64,000 nt of DNA from Sphingobacterium athyrii (GCF_003071065.1 NZ_QCXX01000002.1:62001-126000); one strand, 5' to 3'. Shown: positions 36,920-47,175, counted from the first letter of the stretch. A program made the numbers and translations. The notes: a model not told the origin generated them from the sequence alone.

Positions 36920-38023
36920 TTATTCCACTGTTCTGTTAAATCGCTCAAAAGATTTCCAATATTTATCTTTATAGATTGTATAGTCTATCTGGAGCTGATT
37001 TTGATACTGTGTTATTAGCTGATCTATCGTTTGGGAGGATTTTCTAAATTCCGTGCAAGCGAGATAAACTTCCCTTAAATTGTCCGCAGTTTCCCGGCCA
37101 ATATTGAGGTAGCCAATATCATGTGGAAGACTAGCCATGAGTTCATCCTCAAATTTATCCATTAAGTCGTATGTTTTCTGGTCAGGCATACCGTTTGTGG
37201 CAGTTCCGTCATAATTGATCCGTAATGTTACGATCCAGGGGTGTGAGGCCTTTCCGTCCCAGTCTAATAGTGTTGTGTTTATTATGGCTAAAATAGGTAG
37301 GTCATTTTCCATTACACCCTCAAAAGCAGCGTAGGAATCATTTTCGATTTCGTGTCTTATATCTGTATATTTTTCAATAAATTCTTTTTCCCGCCATATT
37401 AAATAGTCTTTTAACTTGTTCAGCGGGATGAGCTCTCCAGTTGCTTGTTGGCTTGACGTGACATTTAAGTTGTCAATGGTGATGATCGAATTTAGCTCGC
37501 CGATATAATTATCCAAGAAGATTTCAACGCCATGAGCGATGTTAGCTTTGTTTTCTTCCGTATAATCGGGGTGGACAATAATTATATCGACATCATCGGG
37601 ACGGTATCTATGCTCGATGGGGTAAAAATACATCGTGTTAATATCAAAGGAAAATCCATACATTGTTATTTTGAATTTCTCCATATCCTCGATTGCCGGT
37701 TTTAAAGCCGTGAATTTCCAGTTTGGAAGGGGAGGCGCTGCATCAACTAGGGCCTCAACGAATGCGATATTTTTTACAACGCCATCAGGAGTAATGACAA
37801 GTTCAGCTGTATTATCGTTATACATTCCTGTTAAAAAATAGAGCTCTTTTCGGAGTGCGTCAATTCTTGGAGAAAGTTTGCTGAAAAAATTCTGATCGAT
37901 ATCATCACTATTTTTTACTGTTTGGAAAAAAGCCTGCTCGTTTTTTGTAAACCAATTCCAGAAATCCTGTATACTATCTTTTTTATTTTCTTTCTTACCA
38001 AAAATATTGTTCAAAAATCCCAT
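36920..38023 (-). CDS. DUF695-like protein, 367 aa
   Basis: A cytosolic acidic protein. The N-terminal half (FWNWFTKNEQAFFQTVKN, then ELVITPDGV and PPLPNWKFTALKPA near residue 100) resembles proteins annotated with DUF695-type domains in Bacteroidetes; the assignment is from memory of the pattern. Function unknown. It is a single gene divergent from the BON lipoprotein. Confidence 0.6.
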   Translation of the reverse strand: MGFLNNIFGKKENKKDSIQDFWNWFTKNEQAFFQTVKNSDDIDQNFFSKLSPRIDALRKELYFLTGMYNDNTAELVITPDGVVKNIAFVEALVDAAPPLPNWKFTALKPAIEDMEKFKITMYGFSFDINTMYFYPIEHRYRPDDVDIIIVHPDYTEENKANIAHGVEIFLDNYIGELNSIITIDNLNVTSSQQATGELIPLNKLKDYLIWREKEFIEKYTDIRHEIENDSYAAFEGVMENDLPILAIINTTLLDWDGKASHPWIVTLRINYDGTATNGMPDQKTYDLMDKFEDELMASLPHDIGYLNIGRETADNLREVYLACTEFRKSSQTIDQLITQYQNQLQIDYTIYKDKYWKSFERFNRTVE

Positions 38024-38205
38024 AATTCCTATTTATTCGATTGAATCCCTATATTGTATGTAAAAACTGTTACATCTTTGCTATTAAAATTAATGATATA
38101 ATTAGGATCCAACAAGTGATTTGCTGTTTAAAAATTATCTGACAAACAATTGATCGATCAGTTTGTTAAGGATATTGTTGGAAATTATAAATTAATATTG
38201 AGCAT

Positions 38206-38712
38206 ATGAAATTTTGCAAATTAACATTTTGCCTTTTGGCAACATCTGCAGCACTTTCTTTTTCTGCATGTAAATCAGGATTATCGGATGATAAACTAGA
38301 GGAAAAGATAGAAAATGCACTTACGGGACGTAAAACTGTTGATGTTGAGGTCGAAAAAGGAAAGGTAATCCTTAGCGGCACTGTAGCGTCAGAGGAAGAA
38401 AAACAACAGATTGAATCGATCGCAAAAACAGCAGGGGATAAGGATGTCAAATCTATTCAAAATGATATCGTTGTGAGTGCACCTGTTGCAGCAACACCGG
38501 CACCGATTACAGTATCGAATAATGATGCTACACTTGGCGCAGCCGTAAATACGTTTATGAAAGATTTTCCATCCGTTCAGGCGAGTGTTAAAGATGGGGT
38601 TATTTCGGTAACAGGAACGTTGGAACAGGCAAAGATTGTTACATTGAAACAAGGTTTGGATAATCTAAATCCAAAAAAAGTGGATTTGAGTGGTATTGTT
38701 GTAAAAAAATAA
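38206..38712 (+). CDS. BON-domain lipoprotein
   Basis: A 168-aa lipoprotein with signal peptide and lipobox LSFSAC (Cys near residue 22). The mature part has a BON domain (about 30-90: IENALTGRKTVDVEVEKGKVILSGTVASEEEK) and a second BON-like half (about 105-168: VSVTGTLEQAKIVTLKQGLD). BON domains bind phospholipids or peptidoglycan-associated partners; OsmY-type relatives protect the envelope under stress. The next gene follows after 13 bp and is likely co-transcribed. A 10-bp palindrome TGATCGATCA at 38151-38160 lies in its upstream region. Confidence 0.85.
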   Translation: MKFCKLTFCLLATSAALSFSACKSGLSDDKLEEKIENALTGRKTVDVEVEKGKVILSGTVASEEEKQQIESIAKTAGDKDVKSIQNDIVVSAPVAATPAPITVSNNDATLGAAVNTFMKDFPSVQASVKDGVISVTGTLEQAKIVTLKQGLDNLNPKKVDLSGIVVKK

Positions 38713-38725
38713 AATAGCAAAAATT

Positions 38726-39145
38726 ATGTCATTACAAGAAAAATATAAAGTTCTTTTGGATACTGCGCAATCTTCAGGTGTTAATGATCTGAATTATGCT
38801 GAAATGGATGGTGTGCTTCAGATTAGGGGTACTGCGCCTACCGCTGATGTGAAAAATAAACTGTGGGAAATTTATGGAAATATAGATCCAAACTTTCAGA
38901 CAGGTGATGTCGTCTTAAATGTTGATGTGGCTACAGAGGTGCCCGGAAGCCAGGTGAAGGTAATTACAGAGAATAGCAACTTAAATATTCGAAAAGGCCC
39001 CGGAACTGACCAGCCTATTGTAGGAAAAGCAGCGAAGGGCGAAATTATCACATTGATTAGCAAAGCAAACGACCAATGGTGGTTAGTGAGGACCAACGAT
39101 AATGAAGAAGGGTACTGTTATGCTCAATACCTTGAGTCGGTCTAA
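38726..39145 (+). CDS. BON-like and bacterial SH3 domain protein
   Basis: A 139-aa protein with an N-terminal BON-like half (LLDTAQSSGVNDLNYAEMDGVLQIRGTAPTADV) and a C-terminal SH3b domain (about 75-138: SNLNIRKGPGTDQPIVGKAAKGEIITLISKAND). No signal peptide is seen. It resembles LysM/BON proteins in layout but with SH3 in place of LysM. Together with the upstream lipoprotein it forms a small envelope operon. Confidence 0.75.
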   Translation: MSLQEKYKVLLDTAQSSGVNDLNYAEMDGVLQIRGTAPTADVKNKLWEIYGNIDPNFQTGDVVLNVDVATEVPGSQVKVITENSNLNIRKGPGTDQPIVGKAAKGEIITLISKANDQWWLVRTNDNEEGYCYAQYLESV

Positions 39146-39170
39146 TAAGATCAGTTCCTGAATAAAATAT

Positions 39171-39208
39171 AAGGAGATCTATCTTAGGGATATTTCTCCT
39201 TTTTTTTT
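39171..39208 (+). terminator. Terminator of the BON/SH3 operon
   Basis: AAGGAGA (39171-39177) pairs with TCTCCTT before a run of eight T residues. Confidence 0.8.
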
Positions 39209-39322
39209 CTGTATGCTGTTGTTTTAGCGCTTTATATTCCCTGTTTAAATTTAGTTTCATCTGGACTTGCAGTTTTTGGTGTAATAATTGTACTATATGT
39301 TTTGCAACAAACTTATTACAAT

Positions 39323-40192
39323 ATGTCGAAATTGAAATTCTTCTTGTTCCCATGTATTGCTTTGTTGGGACAAATAGTCGTAGCTCAGGAGTATGTTCGT
39401 TTGGATAAAGACAGGTATCAGTTACATTTATCAGAATCTCCAAAAGATACTATTAACATCGTTGAAAAAGGACAAGTCACTAAATTGAAGCAAGGAAAAT
39501 ATATTGTGCAGCAAAATCAATTTATGGGCCCGTCTAATGCCTTTATTGCGGTCAACAAAGACGGTTTAGTGGATGGAAATTTTAAGATTGAAAAGGAAGG
39601 AAAGCGTGCTTTGGTCCAGGTCAGGCACGGTGTGATGCAGCAAATGGAGGTGAAAGCGGATGCAGTAATGGATTTTCAGTATACGATTACGGATACTTCA
39701 AGTGTACAGCGCGATTTTCGAAACGGTAAAATCAGCCAGGAAAAGATAGTGATTTATCAACCTAATATAGGAAAGAAGAAAGTATTAAAGACTTTTTTTG
39801 ACAGCTACTATATCGTTGAAAACGAGTTTGACCACAGTAAATCGGAGTATGGCCTGGATAACAAGTTGCTTTATAAAGCGAAGTTGGATTGTGTCGGTCA
39901 GGTCGTCGAATCGAAGTCGTTCAACAGGGACGGCCAACTACTTAAACATACCTATAAAAAAGATAAAGTCAATTACACCGACTTATATCAGCATAATAAC
40001 CTTGTCGAGAGACTGTACAAATTCAATGGTTCGAGTTATAGGGAATATTTTAAGAACCAATTATTATTGAAGAAAATTGTTGAGAAAAAACGAAATGGCC
40101 GAGTTGAAAGATATGTATATAATGCCGAGGGTAAATTGCTGGAGAAAAGTGAAGGCAGCAATTTGAAAAAGACAGACGGGAGTAATGTATAA
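39323..40192 (+). CDS. Hypothetical exported protein with MORN-like repeats
   Basis: A 289-aa protein with signal peptide (MSKLKFFLFPCIALLGQIVVAQ). The C-terminal half carries short YwqK/MORN-like repeats (ESKSFNRDGQLLKHTYKKDK, YKFNGSSYREYFKNQLLL). Such repeats are common in secreted Bacteroidetes proteins of unknown role. The start at 39323 puts the signal peptide at the N-terminus; an upstream frame from 39302 has no such support. Not linked by operon to tyrS, which has its own promoter. Confidence 0.65.
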   Translation: MSKLKFFLFPCIALLGQIVVAQEYVRLDKDRYQLHLSESPKDTINIVEKGQVTKLKQGKYIVQQNQFMGPSNAFIAVNKDGLVDGNFKIEKEGKRALVQVRHGVMQQMEVKADAVMDFQYTITDTSSVQRDFRNGKISQEKIVIYQPNIGKKKVLKTFFDSYYIVENEFDHSKSEYGLDNKLLYKAKLDCVGQVVESKSFNRDGQLLKHTYKKDKVNYTDLYQHNNLVERLYKFNGSSYREYFKNQLLLKKIVEKKRNGRVERYVYNAEGKLLEKSEGSNLKKTDGSNV

Positions 40193-40262
40193 TAGCGTTT
40201 TTGATCAGTAGGAAGCAAAACCCGGCCTTCGGTAGAAGCTGACCACGTATTATACCGCCTTT

Positions 40263-40293
40263 TTTGAATTTTAAAATTATAGCATTACCTTTG
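40263..40293 (+). promoter_or_regulatory. Promoter of the tyrS leader
   Basis: TTTG (40263-40266) and TACCTTTG (40286-40293) are separated by 19 bp, a full match to the Bacteroidetes promoter. The start site is expected near 40299, only about 3 nt before the leader peptide ATG. Confidence 0.8.
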
Positions 40294-40301
40294 CCTAGGC
40301 A

Positions 40302-40388
40302 ATGAAGAAAATGAACAACATATTACGTCTTCCATTTTTCTTTAATTATTATCTCCCGATAGTAGTTCGGGAACCTTATGCCTATTAA
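40302..40388 (+). CDS. tyrS leader peptide, 28 codons
   Basis: A short frame beginning MKKMNNILRLPFFFNYYLP with three Phe codons (40335-40343) followed by two Tyr codons (40347-40352), and ending PYAY. Phe and Tyr make up 7 of 28 residues. It sits directly before a classical attenuator and tyrS, so its role is to sense charging of tRNA-Tyr and perhaps tRNA-Phe by ribosome stalling. Expected to be nearly leaderless. Confidence 0.8.
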   Translation: MKKMNNILRLPFFFNYYLPIVVREPYAY

Positions 40389-40447
40389 AATTTAGAAAAT
40401 TTAATTATTTATATAGCTAAGCCCGAACATAACGTTCGGGCTTTTTT
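40355..40447 (+). promoter_or_regulatory. Transcription attenuator of tyrS
   Basis: Four segments are visible: 1, CCCGA (40355-40359, in the leader frame just after the Tyr codons); 2, GTTCGGG (40365-40371); 3, CCCGAAC (40422-40428); 4, GTTCGGG (40434-40440). Segments 2 and 4 are identical. Pairing 1:2 with 3:4 gives the terminator; a ribosome stalled at Tyr16/Tyr17 covers segment 1, letting 2 pair with 3 and open tyrS. Confidence 0.82.
40419..40447 (+). terminator. Attenuator terminator hairpin
   Basis: AAGCCCGAAC pairs with GTTCGGGCTT across the loop ATAAC, followed by a T-run; it ends 14 bp before the tyrS ATG at 40462. Confidence 0.9.
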
Positions 40448-40461
40448 GTTTTTATAGCATT

Positions 40462-41664
<1,203 letters not shown>

Positions 41665-41796
41665 GAAGGTTTTATGAGTCATACCTTTGATATATTTTGT
41701 AAAAAAGCACGAGAATATAAAGTTGCCCTTTCGGAAACCATAAATATTTTCTACCTTCATACAAAGTCTCACACTTTATTTTGATACCGATTATAA

Positions 41797-43554
41797 ATGG
41801 AAACATATAATAATGTTGTTTTGGAGCAGTTGCCCAAACATTTAAAGCGCTATGTAGTCGCCCAGCAATACGAACGTTATACGGCTTTGGATCAAGCCTT
41901 GTGGCGCTATGTCATGCGCCAAAATTATTCCTTTTTAAAAGATGTCGCTTATTACCCATACATACCAGGATTGAAGAAAGCGGGGCTTTCCATTGCGCAC
42001 ATACCGGATCTGCAACAAATGAACGATAGTTTGAAATTAATCGGTTGGGGGGCTGTAACGGTTGATGGATTTATACCACCGGCAGCTTTTATGGAATTTC
42101 AGGCGCATCGGGTATTGGTCATTGCCGCAGATATCCGACAATTGGAGCATATCGAATATACACCAGCACCGGATATCATTCATGAATCTTCTGGACATGC
42201 GCCCATTATTGGTGAGCCCGACTATGCTGTTTATTTACAGTACTTTGGCGAAATCGGGACAAAAGCATTGTCGTCCCGGAAGGACTTCGAATTATATGAG
42301 GCTATTCGTCATTTGTCAATTTTAAAAGAGCATGCGGGCACAACCGAAACCGAATTGGCGGAAGCTGAAAACCGGTTGAAGATTGTCCAGGATAATATGG
42401 GCGAACCTTCGGAAATGGCTTTGCTAAGTAGATTGCACTGGTGGACTGTGGAGTATGGTCTGATCGGTAGTCTGGAAGATCCCAAGATTTATGGTGCGGG
42501 GCTACTCTCTTCCATTGGTGAAAGTGCCAGCTGTATGCAGAAATCGGTACCTAAGCTTCCCTATGATTTAAATACTGTAGCATATACCTATGATATCACT
42601 AAGCCACAGCCACAGTTGTTTGTAACACCCGATTTTGAACATTTAATGGATGTCCTGAATCAGTTTGCAGATACTATGGCCTTCCGGGTTGGCGGAAAAC
42701 AAAGTTTGGAAAAAGCGATTGACTGTCAGGCTGTATGCACGATTGTTTATAGTTCTGGATTGCAGGTGTCCGGTGTTTTTAAGGCGGCAAATGCAGATCA
42801 GTCTATTTCCTATATACAAACAGTAGGCCCCACTGCATTGGCGTGTTCTGGGAAGCAATTAGAAGGACACGGGATAAATTATCATCGGGAGGGCTATGGT
42901 TCTCCGGTCGGTCTTCTCGCAGATAGCAATAAAGATTTGGAGGATTTCTCAGACGAAGATTTGACCACTTATGGTATTAGTCAAGGAAAGCGATGTTCTT
43001 TACGGTTTTATTCAGGGGTTGAAGTTGAGGGCGTTGTTTTGAAGGTTGTACGTCAGGCGGGTAAAGTTGTGTTGATTTCGTTTGAAGATTGTGAAGTCTA
43101 CCGAAATGACCGGAGGGAAGTTTATTTTAAACCTGAATGGGGAGTTTACGACATGGCTGTAGGGACCGAGATTATTTCAGTATTTGCGGGGGCTGCCGAC
43201 AAAGATGCTTATGAGTCTATTGAAGAAGAGACGGAGAAGCCATCCGTTTTATCGTATACGCAGATTGAAGACTCAAAATTGCTTGTCTTGCATGCACAGA
43301 TCGGAACACTCCGCTCGGGATCTTTTGATGCTGAGCATTGGACGGCTATCTTTGGTCAGCTGGATTCCGACACCACAGATCACTGGCTCGCGCTCGTCGA
43401 GCTTTACGAAATCGCCTGGGCACATCATGCCTATGATTTAGCTGAAAGTGCTGAACGCAAGCTTCTAAATATTATTACAAGACGACCCAACTTGAAAAAG
43501 CTGATAGATGACGGTATCCGGGTAGCGAAAGAAGAACCCTTAAATAATCATTGA
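41797..43554 (+). CDS. Aromatic amino acid hydroxylase with long C-terminal extension
   Basis: A 585-aa protein. Residues about 1-290 are an iron- and pterin-dependent hydroxylase domain that turns Phe into Tyr. The Fe ligands fit: H129 and H134 in PDIIHESSGHAP and E219 in LHWWTVEYG. The remaining 290 residues (for example SGLQVSGVFKAANADQ and YSGVEVEGVVLKVVRQ) match no domain I know and probably regulate or scaffold. The length is about twice that of a simple bacterial phenylalanine hydroxylase. It lies 132 bp after tyrS, in line with the tyrosine breakdown genes further on. Confidence 0.88.
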   Translation: METYNNVVLEQLPKHLKRYVVAQQYERYTALDQALWRYVMRQNYSFLKDVAYYPYIPGLKKAGLSIAHIPDLQQMNDSLKLIGWGAVTVDGFIPPAAFMEFQAHRVLVIAADIRQLEHIEYTPAPDIIHESSGHAPIIGEPDYAVYLQYFGEIGTKALSSRKDFELYEAIRHLSILKEHAGTTETELAEAENRLKIVQDNMGEPSEMALLSRLHWWTVEYGLIGSLEDPKIYGAGLLSSIGESASCMQKSVPKLPYDLNTVAYTYDITKPQPQLFVTPDFEHLMDVLNQFADTMAFRVGGKQSLEKAIDCQAVCTIVYSSGLQVSGVFKAANADQSISYIQTVGPTALACSGKQLEGHGINYHREGYGSPVGLLADSNKDLEDFSDEDLTTYGISQGKRCSLRFYSGVEVEGVVLKVVRQAGKVVLISFEDCEVYRNDRREVYFKPEWGVYDMAVGTEIISVFAGAADKDAYESIEEETEKPSVLSYTQIEDSKLLVLHAQIGTLRSGSFDAEHWTAIFGQLDSDTTDHWLALVELYEIAWAHHAYDLAESAERKLLNIITRRPNLKKLIDDGIRVAKEEPLNNH

Positions 43555-43599
43555 GTGAAATGATTGATTCCCATAGTATAAAAATCTGGTAAAACTTTT

Positions 43600-43607
43600 T
43601 ATATTTG
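43600..43607 (+). promoter_or_regulatory. Promoter -7 box of the polyamine module
   Basis: TATATTTG is a full TAnnTTTG match, about 29 bp upstream of the speH ATG at 43636. No clear -33 element. Confidence 0.5.
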
Positions 43608-43635
43608 GAACGTTTAATTTATCCAGTTATTTCTG

Positions 43636-43995
43636 ATGAACGAAAAGTATACTCCCGGAAAACACCTGTTGATGACATTGCAGGTAGAGGAGGTATCGTT
43701 ATTGACAACCATAGATGCTTTTTTGGAATTTACCAAAAAGCAGATGAATGTCCATAATTTGCAAATTGTAGGTATTTCCACCCATTCTTTTGAGGGCGGT
43801 GGATTTACCGCTGCTATTTGTTTAATGGAATCCCATATCTGTATCCATACCTGGCCGGAATTTGGACAATTGACATTAGATGTTTATCTCTGTAATTATC
43901 TAAAAGATAACAGTGAAAAAGTTTTGCATTTGGGTAAGCTCTTCAAAACTTATTTTAATGCGATAGTTATTAACGAAACTGTGGTTAATCGGTAG
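43636..43995 (+). CDS. speH: S-adenosylmethionine decarboxylase (prokaryotic class)
   Basis: A 119-aa pro-enzyme that cleaves itself to make a pyruvoyl cofactor and then decarboxylates AdoMet to the aminopropyl donor. The cleavage site is E65-S66 in LMESHICIHTWPE; S66, H71 and C86 keep the spacing of the Thermotoga enzyme (S63, H68, C83). First of five tightly spaced genes that end with a membrane aminopropyltransferase and a flavin oxidase. Confidence 0.92.
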   Translation: MNEKYTPGKHLLMTLQVEEVSLLTTIDAFLEFTKKQMNVHNLQIVGISTHSFEGGGFTAAICLMESHICIHTWPEFGQLTLDVYLCNYLKDNSEKVLHLGKLFKTYFNAIVINETVVNR

Positions 43996-43998
43996 TTT

Positions 43999-45435
43999 AT
44001 GGACGTAATATGTAAAAAATGTGGCCATGCACACCGATTTAAGATCGAGGTAACCGACTTTTCAGGTTTCGTTTGTGCAAAATGCCATAGTTATTTTAAA
44101 GGTAAGACAGTTGAAACCTTAACGTATGTGAAGGAATTTTCGGCCCCTTTAGCCATGCAATGGGCTACGTTAGGTGAATCCGTTCAATTCAAGAGAAATA
44201 GTTATTATATTATCTCCAAGATACAGCGCTTTACAAAAAGCGGCGAATATGGAAATGAGTTTGTGGGGTTAAACGCGAATCAAGACGATATTTATTTCAG
44301 CGATGGCGTAGACTATGCTTGTGCCTTACATACCATTGATCGAGAGCAGGTGACGCTTTTACCAAAAGGCAACACCTGTAAGTTTGGTAATAGACACTAT
44401 GATCTGGAGTATACCGAGGAGCAAACTGTTGTCTATGCGGAGGGCTTTGTATTTGAAGATCTGGAATCGATGTCAACGACCCTTACCTATATTCAAACAG
44501 TTAATGAGGATCGTTTTATTTCTCAGGAATTTATTGATAACGATGTACAGTATTATCAGGGAATTTACCTGGAGGATGAGAGCTATTATAAAATTTTTGA
44601 CACCTATAACGACTATATTGCCCAAAAGGAGATTGTAGGGACGAAGCTGAGAAATATTGGTGTCTTTGCTGTTTTGCTATTGGCAGCTCTATTCTGGATT
44701 TTAAACTGGGGACAGATCGGTAAGGATACGTATAAGTTTGATGAAAAATTCCCCGGAAAAAAGGCAAACTCGGAATTTGTTGGCGCCTCTTTCGAATTAA
44801 AAGGCGATAAACCCAAGAAGCTGGTCCTGGAGGGAATATCTGAATCTAAAAGCCATCCTATCCAGCTGATGATCAAATTGGTCAATGAAAAGACAAATGA
44901 GATTATTGAGTCAGGTACAGCTGTCCACGAGAATAATGATGTTAATTATGCCAGTGGATTGACTGTCGATTTTTGTCGTATCCAACCCGGGATCTATCAC
45001 CTGGTTTTTGTGACCTCTTCAACCAATGGTGCCGCCGATATGGATGTTAATTTTGAACTCACAGAGGACTATAAATTAACATACGGAGGTACCAGTTATA
45101 CCTTTTTGATTCTTTGTTTGGTGAGCATTGTTATACTTGTGGGGATTTTTAGACATAATATTCTGGCGATTAAAAATAAAGATTTTGTTGCTCGGGCTGA
45201 AGGTTTAGGTTATTTCGATATCTTAAAATTTGATCGGCTGGGTGTAGCTTTAGTTGCTTTTTTTGCCTTTTTTGTTGCTGTTAACCTATTTGTAAATTCC
45301 TCTACAGATTGTAAGACTACAATGCGGACGAGCACCTTGGAAGACCATACTTATACAGGATCAAGATCGCATTATCGTCGATCCTTTTATGGTAGCGGAG
45401 GTAGTTATAGTGGATATGGTTCAGGTCATAAATAA
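43999..45435 (+). CDS. DUF4178-type membrane protein with zinc ribbon
   Basis: A 478-aa protein. The N-terminus is a zinc ribbon with Cys at 5, 8, 26 and 29. A DUF4178-like domain follows (about 45-200: WATLGESVQFKRNSYYIISK and a repeat-like second half). A membrane helix is near 218-236, an extracytoplasmic beta domain spans about 250-360, and two more helices follow near 368-386 and 410-433; the tail is rich in Gly, Ser and Tyr. It starts 3 bp after speH. DUF4178, DUF350 and AdoMet decarboxylase occur together in several bacteria; their joint task is unknown. Confidence 0.8.
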   Translation: MDVICKKCGHAHRFKIEVTDFSGFVCAKCHSYFKGKTVETLTYVKEFSAPLAMQWATLGESVQFKRNSYYIISKIQRFTKSGEYGNEFVGLNANQDDIYFSDGVDYACALHTIDREQVTLLPKGNTCKFGNRHYDLEYTEEQTVVYAEGFVFEDLESMSTTLTYIQTVNEDRFISQEFIDNDVQYYQGIYLEDESYYKIFDTYNDYIAQKEIVGTKLRNIGVFAVLLLAALFWILNWGQIGKDTYKFDEKFPGKKANSEFVGASFELKGDKPKKLVLEGISESKSHPIQLMIKLVNEKTNEIIESGTAVHENNDVNYASGLTVDFCRIQPGIYHLVFVTSSTNGAADMDVNFELTEDYKLTYGGTSYTFLILCLVSIVILVGIFRHNILAIKNKDFVARAEGLGYFDILKFDRLGVALVAFFAFFVAVNLFVNSSTDCKTTMRTSTLEDHTYTGSRSHYRRSFYGSGGSYSGYGSGHK

Positions 45436-45449
45436 AAATTAATATAAAA

Positions 45450-45668
45450 ATGAATTACGAATTGTTTTATAAAGGAATTGCAGCATCATTGATTTATTCG
45501 CTTATTGGAATTGCTGTATTGTTATTGGCCTATTGGCTTATCGAGCGATTGACACCGGAACAATCTTGGCAGGAGATCGTAAAGAACAAGAATATAGCTT
45601 TAGCGATTGTTTTTGCGGCTTTTATATTAGGCATATCGATTATAATAGCTGCGGCAATACATGGGTAA
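45450..45668 (+). CDS. DUF350 small membrane protein
   Basis: A 72-aa protein with two hydrophobic helices (about 10-30 and 48-70) separated by a polar turn (ERLTPEQSWQEIVKNKNIA), matching the DUF350/YjfL half-unit. Function unknown. It overlaps the next gene by 8 bp. Confidence 0.8.
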   Translation: MNYELFYKGIAASLIYSLIGIAVLLLAYWLIERLTPEQSWQEIVKNKNIALAIVFAAFILGISIIIAAAIHG

Positions 45669-47175
45669 AAAGAGCAATCTGCCCATTTTTCTCTTATTTG
45701 CGGTATTTGTCATTGCAACTTGCGGGCTTATTTACGAGCTGGTTGCGGGTGCATTGGCGAGCTATTTATTGGGAGATTCAGTCAAGCAGTTTTCATTTAT
45801 TATCGGTACCTACCTGTTCTCGATGGGGGTGGGATCTTTTTTAGCGAAGTACATCACCAAAAACCTCTTTGACCGGTTTATTGATATTGAACTCTTGATC
45901 GGGGTCATTGGCGGTTGCAGTTCTGTCGTTTTATTTTTACTGTTTCAGCAGGTTGAACACTTTCAATTTGTACTTTATTTCTTTGTTTTTCTGACAGGCT
46001 GTCTCTGCGGTATGGAGATACCCTTATTGATGAATATTCTAAAAGATAGGGTTCAGTTTAGGGACTTGGTTTCCAATGTATTTGCTTTTGATTATATCGG
46101 CGCTTTGATCGCTTCGGTACTGTTTCCTATCCTGCTGATTCCGAGGCTGGGCGTGATGGGAACATCCCTGTTTTTTGGGATCATCAATATTTTAGTAGGC
46201 GTCTTTCTATCATTCTATCTTGCTAAAAGACTTAAAAATCCCAACTGGATTAAAGCTAAGTCACTAGTTTGTCTGGTATTGCTTTCGGTTGTATTTTTTT
46301 ATTCCGATGATTTGCTTAAATATTCCGAAAGTCAATTATATGGGAATAATATTGTCTATAAGCATTCTACACCCTATCAACGTATTGTTCTGACGGAGAG
46401 TAAGGGTGAATATCAATTGTTTCTAAACAATAATTTACAGTTCAACACCAAAGATGAATATCGGTATCATGAGGTTTTGGTGCATCCGGCGATGTCTATG
46501 GCCAAAGATGTATCGCATGTATTGGTGTTTGGCGGTGGAGACGGGCTTGCTGTCCGGGAGGTTCTTAAATATCCAGGTGTAAAAAAGGTTACATTGGTGG
46601 ATTTGGACGAGGGTATGACCAAATTGTTCCAGACAAATGAATTACTAGTCAGTCACAACAAGGGCTCGCTGAACGACGCAAGGGTAAAAGTGATCAATCA
46701 GGACGCATTTATCTGGGCAAAATCTGCAAAGGAAAAATACGATGTCATGATTATAGATTTTCCGGATCCGTCAAACTATAGTCTTGGAAAATTATATACG
46801 ACAAGTTTTTATCAAAGTCTATTGCCGCTTATGACACCTTATACCATGGTGTCGGTACAGACAACTTCGCCTTATTTTGCACCCAAATCTTACTGGTGTA
46901 TCCATGAGACAATCACCACGGTTTTTCCAAATACTGTCGCCTATCATACCTATGTGCCATCCTTTGGCGAATGGGGATTCTGTCTATTTTCAGCAGATAT
47001 GACACAGCAATTTAAGCGTGTTGCCCGACGGGTGGATAAGCTGCGTTATTATAACTATCATTTTGGGGAATTGACAGAGTTTCCGGCTGACATGCGGGCG
47101 GATCATGTAGAAATAAACCGTTTGGACAATCAGATTTTAGTGCGGTATTTTGATGAAGAATGGAGTAAGATTTAA
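45661..47175 (+). CDS. Membrane-bound polyamine aminopropyltransferase (SpeE-like)
   Basis: A 504-aa protein: about seven N-terminal membrane helices (1-215) then a spermidine synthase domain. AdoMet-type binding motif VLVFGGGDGLAVREVLK near residue 295, then VTLVDLDEGM, and the catalytic-loop region MIIDFPDPSNYSLGKLYTTSFY near residue 365. It transfers an aminopropyl group from decarboxylated AdoMet (made by the speH product) to an amine at the membrane. The acceptor is unknown. It overlaps both neighbours, so translation is coupled. Confidence 0.88.
   Translation: MGKKSNLPIFLLFAVFVIATCGLIYELVAGALASYLLGDSVKQFSFIIGTYLFSMGVGSFLAKYITKNLFDRFIDIELLIGVIGGCSSVVLFLLFQQVEHFQFVLYFFVFLTGCLCGMEIPLLMNILKDRVQFRDLVSNVFAFDYIGALIASVLFPILLIPRLGVMGTSLFFGIINILVGVFLSFYLAKRLKNPNWIKAKSLVCLVLLSVVFFYSDDLLKYSESQLYGNNIVYKHSTPYQRIVLTESKGEYQLFLNNNLQFNTKDEYRYHEVLVHPAMSMAKDVSHVLVFGGGDGLAVREVLKYPGVKKVTLVDLDEGMTKLFQTNELLVSHNKGSLNDARVKVINQDAFIWAKSAKEKYDVMIIDFPDPSNYSLGKLYTTSFYQSLLPLMTPYTMVSVQTTSPYFAPKSYWCIHETITTVFPNTVAYHTYVPSFGEWGFCLFSADMTQQFKRVARRVDKLRYYNYHFGELTEFPADMRADHVEINRLDNQILVRYFDEEWSKI

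Noticed and set aside
38142..38166. ACAAAC / GTTTGT inverted repeat around TGATCGATCA before the BON lipoprotein
   Set aside because: The outer arms do not share a centre with the inner palindrome, so it is not a clean operator; noted only in the gene entry.
39057..39443. 128-codon leftward frame between the SH3 gene and the MORN-like gene
   Set aside because: It runs through a terminator and both neighbouring genes on the opposite strand; no family features.
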